A DNA stretch of 32,912 bases from an uncultured Eubacteriales bacterium (lineage in GTDB: Bacteria; Bacillota; Clostridia; Oscillospirales; CAG-272), in the NCBI GenBank assembly GCA_934476315.1, contig CAKSNQ010000015.1, positions 1 to 32,912 of the forward strand, read 5' to 3'. The first letter of the stretch is position 1. Each line of letters begins with the position of its first letter. A model generated the notes under the pieces. It saw only the letters and a list, made by a program, of their open reading frames with translations. It was not told the origin of the DNA and ran no database searches. Positions 8,203-14,513 of this stretch are shown here, piece after piece. Both the position numbers and the translations under genes were made by a program.

Positions 8203-8901
8203 TTACCCGCCAAGATATGCGCGGCGAATTTCGTCGCTTTCGGCAAGCTCCTCGCCGGTGCCGGACAGAACGATCCGCCCCGACTCCATAACATAGGCGC
8301 GGGAGGCGATGGCAAGCGCCATTTCCGCGTTCTGCTCGACAAGCAGGACGGTCGTGCCCGCCGCGTGCAATTCCTTGATAATATCAAAGATCTGCTGGAC
8401 GAGGATGGGCGCCAGACCCATGGAGGGTTCATCCAGCATGAGCAGCTTCGGGCGGCTCATCAGGGCGCGTCCCATGGCGAGCATTTGCTGTTCGCCGCCG
8501 GAAAGCGTCCCCGCCACCTGATTTTTACGGTGCTTCAGCCGCGGGAAGCGGGCAAACACGTCGTCAATACCCGTTTTGATATTCTCGGGGCAGGTATATG
8601 CGCCCATTTCCAGGTTCTCCTGCACGGTCATCTGAAGAAAGACGCGCCGCCCCTCGGGGACATGCGCCAGTCCCTTGGAAACCAGTCGGTACGGCTCGAT
8701 ATGGGAGATATTCTCGTCCATGAAGGTGACGCTTCCCGTGCGGGAGCGCAAAATGCCCGAAATCGTTTTCAGCGTGGTCGATTTTCCCGCGCCGTTGGCG
8801 CCGATCAGGGCGACGATCTCGCCGTCCTTGACGTCCAGAGAGACGTCCTTGAGTGCGTGGATTTTTCCGTAATACACATTCAGATTCTCAACAGACAGCA
8901 T
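8203..8901 (-). CDS. livF: branched-chain amino acid ABC transporter, ATPase LivF
   Basis: A 232-residue cytoplasmic ATPase of typical LivF length. Walker A is ALIGANGAGKST (about residues 31-42), signature LSGGEQQ, Walker B LLMLDEPSMGLAP and H-region LLVEQNAEMA, where the Glu-Gln-Asn in place of a His-Asp pair is characteristic of LivF. The protein ends in the usual RRAYLGG. It energises import of Leu/Ile/Val or related amino acids together with LivG. The start at 8901 has AAGGAGG about 11 nt upstream, within the end of livG. It is the last gene of the operon livK-livH-livM-livG-livF; a palindrome probably ends the transcript. Confidence 0.95.
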   Translation of the reverse strand: MLSVENLNVYYGKIHALKDVSLDVKDGEIVALIGANGAGKSTTLKTISGILRSRTGSVTFMDENISHIEPYRLVSKGLAHVPEGRRVFLQMTVQENLEMGAYTCPENIKTGIDDVFARFPRLKHRKNQVAGTLSGGEQQMLAMGRALMSRPKLLMLDEPSMGLAPILVQQIFDIIKELHAAGTTVLLVEQNAEMALAIASRAYVMESGRIVLSGTGEELAESDEIRRAYLGG

Positions 8902-8907
8902 AAAATC

Positions 8908-9759
8908 TCACGCCTCCTTTTTCTTGCCGAGGTATGCCTGGATGACCGTCGGGTTGCTCTTGATCTCCTCGGGCGAGCCCTTGGCAATGACCTTGCCGTG
9001 ATCCAGCACGCAGATACCCTCGCAGATGCTCATGACCAGCTTCATATCGTGCTCAATGAGCATGATGGCGATGCCGAATGTATCGCGGATGCGGCGGATA
9101 TTTTCCATCAGCTCGGCGGTCTCCGACGGGTTCATGCCCGCCGCCGGCTCATCAAGCAGTAAAATGCGCGGCTCGGTCGCCAGGGCGCGGACGATCTCCA
9201 GTCGCCGCTGTGCTCCGTAGGGAAGGCTTCCCGCGGGTGCCTTTGCCAGGTCTGCCATCTGGAAGAAGTCCAACAGCTCCAGCGCGCGTTTGGTGGCGCG
9301 CTTTTCCTCCTTGCCGTAGCCGAACAGGTGGGTCATGGCGGCAAGCAGGTTCTCGTGCATGGTATTATGCAGTCCGACCTTGACGTTATCCACGACCGAC
9401 AGGTTGGAGAACAGCCGGATGTTCTGGAACGTCCGCGCGATGCCCATATAGTTGACCTGCGCGGTGGTTTTGCCCGCCGTGCTGTACCCGTTGAGCATAA
9501 TGTTTCCGCGCGTGGGCTGATACACGTTGGTCAAAAGGTTGAAAACGGTGGTCTTGCCCGCACCGTTCGGTCCGATCAGCCCGGCGATCTCGGTCTGCCC
9601 GATGAGCAGGGAGAAATCATCCACGGCGGTCAGTCCGCCGAAGTCGATGCCAAGGTGAATTGCCTCCAGCACGGGAATCTTATTCGCGTCGCGCTCCGGG
9701 ACGACGGCGCGGGAGGGGTAGGGAACCAGCTTTGATCCGTTTCTCATATCACGATTCAT
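8908..9759 (-). CDS. livG: branched-chain amino acid ABC transporter, ATPase LivG
   Basis: A 283-residue ATPase. Walker A is LIGPNGAGKTT (residues 61-71), signature LPYGAQRRLEI (the Gly-Ala-Gln form usual in LivG), Walker B ILLLDEPAAGMNP and H-loop IEHDMKLV. About 30 residues precede the usual domain start. The start at 9759 is supported by AAGGAGGG eight nt upstream and by an ATGA overlap with the livM stop codon, which implies coupled translation. It pairs with LivF on the cytoplasmic side of LivH/LivM. Confidence 0.95.
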   Translation of the reverse strand: MNRDMRNGSKLVPYPSRAVVPERDANKIPVLEAIHLGIDFGGLTAVDDFSLLIGQTEIAGLIGPNGAGKTTVFNLLTNVYQPTRGNIMLNGYSTAGKTTAQVNYMGIARTFQNIRLFSNLSVVDNVKVGLHNTMHENLLAAMTHLFGYGKEEKRATKRALELLDFFQMADLAKAPAGSLPYGAQRRLEIVRALATEPRILLLDEPAAGMNPSETAELMENIRRIRDTFGIAIMLIEHDMKLVMSICEGICVLDHGKVIAKGSPEEIKSNPTVIQAYLGKKKEA

Positions 9760-10802
9760 GCTTCCGTCCCTCCTTTCGCGCTATCCTCTTCTGTTTCTTT
9801 TTTCTTTCCCGTCAGCCAACGGAACAGGTTGCCCCAGGTGAGGCGCCCCTTCCACTCGGTAAAGCGCGGGTTGGCGTTGAGCAACATAATGGCGATGAGC
9901 AGGATGGAGTACACCAGCATCCGGTAATCCGAAAAGTCGCGCAGTGCCTCGGGCAGAGCCTGGAGGATGATCGCGGCGATGATGGAGCCGTTGATATTGC
10001 CCATGCCGCCGAGCACGACGATCACGAGGATCTCGATGGACATGTTATAGTCAAAGGTGCTCGACTTGATGATGGCGAAGCTATGCCCGTACAGCACGCC
10101 CGCGATGCCCGCGAAGAACGCCGCGACGACGAACACCATCAGCTTATAGTAGGTAACGTTGATGCCGGTCGCCTCGGCGGCGATGCGGTTATCGCGGATT
10201 GCCATGATCGCTCTGCCGTGGCGGGATTTCTTCATATTCATCACCACGATGATGGTGATGAGGACGATGGCGACGGCAAAGGGAAGCAGAGTCTTGACGT
10301 TGGAGTAGACCGACTTGGTATTCAGACCCAGCGCGCCGCCCGTGACCTTGAGGTTATTGATGACGTTTTTGATGATCTCGCCGCACGCCAGCGTCACGAT
10401 GGCAAGGTAGTCGCCTTTCAGTCGCAGAGCCGGAAGGCCGACAACGAGGCCGATGATCGCGGCGGCAAGTCCGCCGATGAGCATGGCAAGCGGCAGGCGG
10501 ACGGCGATCGGGAGCACGTTCACCGTGGCGATGGAGAACAGGCACCCGGTGAACAGACCAACCGACATGAAGCCCGCGTGTCCCAACGACAGCTCGCCGA
10601 GCAATCCGACGACGAGGTTGAGGGAGACCGCCATGACGATATAGCACGAGACGGGAACGAGCATGGCGGAGAGCTGGCGGGACGCGCCGCCGCCGTACAC
10701 CAGGACGCCGAGGACTGCGTACAGCGCAATCACAACGTAGACGGTGATTGCGTTTTTATTGAAGACTGTGCCGAGAATCTTTTTTGCTTGTTTTTTTTCC
10801 AT
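9756..10802 (-). CDS. livM: branched-chain amino acid ABC transporter, permease LivM
   Basis: A 348-residue permease with about ten hydrophobic segments. The conserved LivM regions are visible: GELSLGHAGFMSVG near residue 90, LRLKGDYLAIVTLACGEI near 130, GRAIMAIRDNRIAAEATGIN near 195-215, and VVLGGMGNINGS near 265. It forms the membrane channel with LivH. The start at 10802 is preceded by GAAGG, and livH ends only 4 nt upstream, so the two are co-translated. Confidence 0.95.
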   Translation of the reverse strand: MEKKQAKKILGTVFNKNAITVYVVIALYAVLGVLVYGGGASRQLSAMLVPVSCYIVMAVSLNLVVGLLGELSLGHAGFMSVGLFTGCLFSIATVNVLPIAVRLPLAMLIGGLAAAIIGLVVGLPALRLKGDYLAIVTLACGEIIKNVINNLKVTGGALGLNTKSVYSNVKTLLPFAVAIVLITIIVVMNMKKSRHGRAIMAIRDNRIAAEATGINVTYYKLMVFVVAAFFAGIAGVLYGHSFAIIKSSTFDYNMSIEILVIVVLGGMGNINGSIIAAIILQALPEALRDFSDYRMLVYSILLIAIMLLNANPRFTEWKGRLTWGNLFRWLTGKKKETEEDSAKGGTEA

Positions 10803-10806
10803 CGTC

Positions 10807-11685
10807 TTACACCTTCTCGCTTACTTTCTTGCCCAGCAAGCCAATCGGCTTGACGACCAGCACAACGATCAGAACGGCGAACACGATGGCATCCGACCAC
10901 AGCGTGGATATGTAGGTCTTGGACATCTGTTCGATGATTCCGAGGAGGATTCCGCCCAGCATAGCGCCCGGGATCGACCCGATGCCGCCGAACACTGCCG
11001 CGGTAAACGCCTTGATTCCGGGCATAGCGCCCGTAGTCGGCTTGATATAGACGTAGGTGACTCCGAAAAAGATGCTCGCGACCGCCGCCAGCGCCGAGCC
11101 GATCGCAAAGGTGACGCTGATGGTGCGGTTGACGCTGATGCCCATGAGCGTGGCGGCTTCCTTGTCCTCGGAGACCGCGCGCATGGCTTTTCCGATGCGC
11201 GTTTTACTGATGAACAGCGTCAGCGCGATCATGATGATGGCGGTAACGATCAGGGTCATGAGCATTTTTCCCTCAAGCACCACAGAACCGACCCGGAAGT
11301 TCGGCAGGTCAAACAGGGCGGGGAAGCCCTTTTGCTCCGAGCCGAAGATCAGCAGTGCCAGGTTCTGAAGCAGATAGGAAACGCCGATGGCGGTAATCAG
11401 AACGGCAAGCGGCGGCGCCTTGCGGAGCGGGCGGTATGCCAGAAATTCGATGGTCACGCCCAGAAGCACGCAGACCAGAATGCTGACGAGGATCCCGACC
11501 GGTCCGGGCAATTTCGCCTGGTTGACCGAGACGATGACCGCGTACGCTCCCACCATAATAATATCGCCGTGCGCAAAATTCAGCATTTTCGCGATGCCGT
11601 AGACCATGGTGTAACCCAACGCCATGAGCGCGTAAATACTGCCCAGCGTCAGTCCGCTGATGAGCGCCTGAATGAACATTGTCAT
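10807..11685 (-). CDS. livH: branched-chain amino acid ABC transporter, permease LivH
   Basis: A 292-residue permease with about eight hydrophobic segments. Family marks are GLTLGSIYALMALGYTMVYG at the N-terminus, LNFAHGDIIMVGAY, RAVSEDKEAATLMGI and AAVFGGIGSIPGAMLGG. The frame is open further upstream to 11778, but those residues are arginine-rich and unlike the family. The ATG at 11685 (MTMFIQALISG) begins at the usual place; the ATG at 11679 is an alternative. No strong ribosome binding site is visible (GGAGAG about 12 nt upstream). A hairpin separates it from livK. Confidence 0.93.
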   Translation of the reverse strand: MTMFIQALISGLTLGSIYALMALGYTMVYGIAKMLNFAHGDIIMVGAYAVIVSVNQAKLPGPVGILVSILVCVLLGVTIEFLAYRPLRKAPPLAVLITAIGVSYLLQNLALLIFGSEQKGFPALFDLPNFRVGSVVLEGKMLMTLIVTAIIMIALTLFISKTRIGKAMRAVSEDKEAATLMGISVNRTISVTFAIGSALAAVASIFFGVTYVYIKPTTGAMPGIKAFTAAVFGGIGSIPGAMLGGILLGIIEQMSKTYISTLWSDAIVFAVLIVVLVVKPIGLLGKKVSEKV

Positions 11686-11798
11686 AAGAGTGCCTGTCTC
11701 TCCGTTTCTTTGAGATTTCGACCGGGCGCGCATCGGCGGGTTTCCCCTCTGTCCGGCGTGCGTGCAGTCCCGAACCACAGTCCCGGGACTGCGGTCGC

Positions 11799-11838
11799 GA
11801 CCGGGGAGTCGGCGTCCTTGCAGGTGCCGTCCCCGGTC
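11799..11838 (-). other. intercistronic hairpin between livK and livH
   Basis: GACCGGGGA and TCCCCGGTC form a perfect 9-bp stem around 22 nt, beginning about 15 nt after the livK stop codon and with no T-run. Such structures after a binding-protein gene often protect its mRNA 3' end and reduce read-through, so the binding protein is made in excess. That role is inferred. A second palindrome, CAGTCCCGGGACTG, lies next to it at 11778-11791. Confidence 0.6.
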
Positions 11839-11853
11839 ATTGCGCGATGCGGA

Positions 11854-13038
11854 TTATTTCGTGTAAGCGACGACCTTGCCGCCCTTGAATTCCATGAGCT
11901 TAGCGTCCTTGGCGACCTCGCCGTCCTTTGTCCAGGACATCTCGCCCGTCAGACCGCTGACCTTGATCTTGGTCATTGCCCCGACGATGCGGGTGTTGAA
12001 GTCATCCTTGTCCTCGGAGGTCAGCTTCGCGGTCTTGAGCGCCTCGGCGATGGCGAACACGGCGTCGTAGGCATCGGCGGCGAACTGATCGGGAACCGCG
12101 CCGTATGCCGCCTTGTACGCACTGACAAACTCAGCGGTAGCGCTGCCGGTATCGTCTGCGGTAAAGGGCGTGAGCATCAGAACGCCCTCGGCGTTGGCGG
12201 TGTTGTTGCCCAGCTTGCCGAGCAGACCGTCAAGTCCGTCGCAACCGAAGCAACGCACACCGTCCAGCTTGCCGGCTGCCTGCGTCAGGAAGGAGGAAGC
12301 CTCCTCCGCGTAGATGGGAAGGAACACCAGGTCGGCGCCCGACGCCTTTATCGCGTTGATCTGGGTGGAGAAGTCGGTGCTGGTATCCGCTGTAAAGGTC
12401 TGGACGCTGACGATCTCCACGCCGCTCTTCTCGCACTCTGCCTTGAAGTTCTCGTACAGACCGACGCAGTAGTCGTTATCACTGCCGTAGAACACGGCGA
12501 CCTTGGTGCCCAGGTTGTAGCGAGTCACGTACTGTGCCGCCGCGACGCCCTGGTACGGGTCGTTGAAGCAGACGCGGAACGCGCAATCGTTGCCCGCGAT
12601 GGCAGCCATGGACGATGCGGAGGGCGTCAGGACAAGAATCTTATCTGCCTCCGCCTCCTTGACGACGGATGCCGTTTCGCCGGACAGCACAGCGCCCAGC
12701 GACACCTTCATGCCGTTATCCATCAGCTTTCCGTAAGCGGCAACGGCGCTGGCGGGATCTGCCTGCGAGTCCTCAAACTCAAGAACAAACTTGAAGCCGT
12801 TGACGCCGCCCATCTCGTTGATCTTCCGGACGGCGATCTCAGCGCCATGCTGAACCGACAGGCCGTAGTTGGAATATCCGCCCGTGGTCGGCCCGATGCC
12901 GCCGATGAGCAGCTCTGTCATGCCGTCTTTATCGGTCGGCCAGGCGTCCTTGCTGCCGCACGCGGTCAAGCCCGTAAGACATGTCACCGCCATGAGTACG
13001 GCGACGGCGAATGAGACGATTTTTCTGCACGTTTTCAT
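11854..13038 (-). CDS. livK: branched-chain amino acid binding lipoprotein LivK
   Basis: A 394-residue type I periplasmic-binding-fold protein (LivJ/LivK, Peripla_BP_6 type). It starts MKTCRKIVSFAVAVLM with a signal peptide ending in the lipobox LTAC (cleavage before Cys of CGSKD), so it is anchored to the outside of the cell membrane. The core begins with LLIGGIGPTTGGYSNYG and has the family's GGVNGFKFVLEFEDSQADP. It delivers the ligand to LivHM. The start at 13038 is chosen over upstream codons because AAAGGAG lies 9 nt before it and the signal peptide begins there. It is the first gene of the operon. No convincing promoter was found: a TATAAT at about 13055-13060 sits too close to the ribosome binding site. 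Confidence 0.95.
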   Translation of the reverse strand: MKTCRKIVSFAVAVLMAVTCLTGLTACGSKDAWPTDKDGMTELLIGGIGPTTGGYSNYGLSVQHGAEIAVRKINEMGGVNGFKFVLEFEDSQADPASAVAAYGKLMDNGMKVSLGAVLSGETASVVKEAEADKILVLTPSASSMAAIAGNDCAFRVCFNDPYQGVAAAQYVTRYNLGTKVAVFYGSDNDYCVGLYENFKAECEKSGVEIVSVQTFTADTSTDFSTQINAIKASGADLVFLPIYAEEASSFLTQAAGKLDGVRCFGCDGLDGLLGKLGNNTANAEGVLMLTPFTADDTGSATAEFVSAYKAAYGAVPDQFAADAYDAVFAIAEALKTAKLTSEDKDDFNTRIVGAMTKIKVSGLTGEMSWTKDGEVAKDAKLMEFKGGKVVAYTK

Positions 13039-13120
13039 TGTTGTTTTCTCCTTTTGAATTATATGAAAAGTATTTTTTATTTTGAGGTGATCTGCCGGCG
13101 GGCATCTCACCGTCAAATCA

Positions 13121-13159
13121 AAGAAATAAGAAAGACGGTCTTGCAATGCAAAACCGTCT
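13121..13159 (-). terminator. intrinsic terminator upstream of livK
   Basis: On the minus strand AGACGGTTTTGC and GCAAGACCGTCT form a 12-bp stem (one G-U pair) with a 3-nt loop (13133-13159), followed by TTCTTATTTCTT. It ends whatever is transcribed from 13185-13589 and insulates the liv operon. Confidence 0.8.
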
Positions 13160-13184
13160 GCATCTTACGCGGGTGGCGTTTTCC

Positions 13185-13589
13185 TTACGCCTCGGCTGTA
13201 TTTTTCCGAACCCACCGTATAGTTGCGTCTTGTTCTACCTTGCCATATTCTGTTTTCCCGGAAATCTGCAGATTGACGACCGTAATTCGTACGGCTACAA
13301 TGACCAGCATCGGCAGCAGTACGCGCAGGCTCAGCGAGCACAGGCATACCAGGACGGCAAGAATAACAAAAATGGACACTGCAAGAACAGTATCCACAGA
13401 AATCTTCACTTCATGCGCAGGGGCACATTCAAAACAAGCGCGCGCAGAGAACGCCGCAGTCACGGTAGTCGGTCGTGTCGCGTCGGTATGGGGTGTGCGT
13501 GTCGTCGCTTCACGGAGCATCTCTCTGTGCCTCACTTTCTTTGGGATGTTGATATTATACACGATTTCCCCGGCTTTTTCAACTGTCAT
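13185..13589 (-). CDS. possible small membrane protein, unknown function
   Basis: A 134-residue frame that I do not recognise. The first 60 residues are polar. The remainder has two hydrophobic stretches (VLAVSIFVILAVLVCL and VLLPMLVIVAVRITVV) and ends with a charged tail. Support for a real gene: an intrinsic terminator lies 26 nt after its stop codon and codons give sensible membrane segments. Against: no ribosome binding site is visible before the ATG at 13589, and GC content is lower than in the neighbours. An internal start nearer the hydrophobic part is possible. Upstream at about 13605-13620, AATATC and GATATT arms form an operator-like palindrome. Confidence 0.4.
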   Translation of the reverse strand: MTVEKAGEIVYNINIPKKVRHREMLREATTRTPHTDATRPTTVTAAFSARACFECAPAHEVKISVDTVLAVSIFVILAVLVCLCSLSLRVLLPMLVIVAVRITVVNLQISGKTEYGKVEQDATIRWVRKNTAEA

Positions 13590-13655
13590 TTGAAAACAAA
13601 TTTATAAAATATCACGATATTTTTTGTGCATATTTCACAACGTCGTGCAAGTTTG

Positions 13656-13677
13656 CCGTTTTCATCCTGCAAAACGG
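13656..13677 (-). terminator. weak hairpin after ung
   Basis: CCGTTTT and AAAACGG form a 7-bp stem with an 8-nt loop seven nt beyond the ung stop codon. The tail CAAACTTG is poor in T, so termination here is uncertain. Confidence 0.35.
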
Positions 13678-13683
13678 AGATTT

Positions 13684-14400
13684 TCAGGCGTCGTTATGCC
13701 AGTCGATGGGCGGCAGTCCGTGGGCGGTCAGAAAGGCGTTGGTCGCCGAGAACGGGCGCGAGCCGAAGAAGCCGCGCCACGCAGAAAGCGGGCTGGGGTG
13801 TTCGGATTCCAGCACGAGGTGGGCGGGGTTTTCGAGGAACCGACGCTTGGCGCGGGCGTCCTTGCCCCACAGAATGAACACCATCGGCGTGCTCCGTGCG
13901 TCGAGCGCCCGCAGAATTTCGTCGGTGAAGCGCTCCCAGCCGTGCCCGCGATGGCTTCCCGCCGCGCCGCGGCGCACGGTCAGTGTGGCATTGAGGAGCA
14001 AAACGCCCCGGCGCGCCCACGCGGACAGGTCGCCGGACGCGCCCGCGGCGGGGATGCCGAGGTCGCTCTCACGCTCCTTGAAGATGTTGCGCAGTGACGG
14101 CGGCAGGCGCACGCCCGCCGGGACGGAAAAGCTCAGTCCGTGCGCCTGTCCCGGCTCATGGTAGGGGTCTTGCCCGAGGATGACAGCGCGGACGCGCGCG
14201 GGCGGGGTCTCCCGCAGGGCGCGGAACACGTTTTCCGGGACGGGGTAGACCTCGCGATTTGCATATTCTTCGTCCAGAAATTGCAAAAGCGCTTCGGCGG
14301 TGGCATCCGGGGCGGAATTCGTTCTGTCGTCCCACAAAAAGCGTCGGAAAACGTCCTCCCACCCGGCGGGAGGGGTCGTCAGAGCAGGCATGTGCGTCAC
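13684..14400 (-). CDS. ung: uracil-DNA glycosylase (family 1)
   Basis: A 238-residue enzyme that excises uracil from DNA to start base-excision repair. All family-1 motifs are present: the water-activating loop GQDPYH, the PPSLRNIFKE region, LLLNATLTV (usually LLLNTVLTV), FILWGKDA, and the DNA-intercalation loop HPSPLSA. The frame is open to 14517, but the first ~40 residues are proline-rich and match the wrong kind of sequence. A GTG at 14400 has AAAGGAG about 9-10 nt upstream and gives MTHMPALTTPP as N-terminus; ATG at 14391 is the alternative. It lies 113 bp after the GH38 gene with no terminator between, so it is probably co-transcribed. Confidence 0.95.
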   Translation of the reverse strand: MTHMPALTTPPAGWEDVFRRFLWDDRTNSAPDATAEALLQFLDEEYANREVYPVPENVFRALRETPPARVRAVILGQDPYHEPGQAHGLSFSVPAGVRLPPSLRNIFKERESDLGIPAAGASGDLSAWARRGVLLLNATLTVRRGAAGSHRGHGWERFTDEILRALDARSTPMVFILWGKDARAKRRFLENPAHLVLESEHPSPLSAWRGFFGSRPFSATNAFLTAHGLPPIDWHNDA

Positions 14401-14513
14401 GGCGGGATTCTCCTTTGCGATTTGGAATTTTGATGAGGCGTTCGGGGGGCGATTTTCAGGGGGTAGAATTTTGGGGGGCGCGGTTCGGGCGGAGATTTTT
14501 GGCTTTTCGCCGC

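Noticed and set aside
13050..13065. TATAAT near 13055-13060 as a livK -10 box
   Set aside because: The start of transcription would fall inside the ribosome binding site, and no -35 box is at the right distance.
13385..13395. TATCCACAG as a DnaA box
   Set aside because: A single imperfect match, with no cluster, no AT-rich unwinding region and no dnaA gene in the window.
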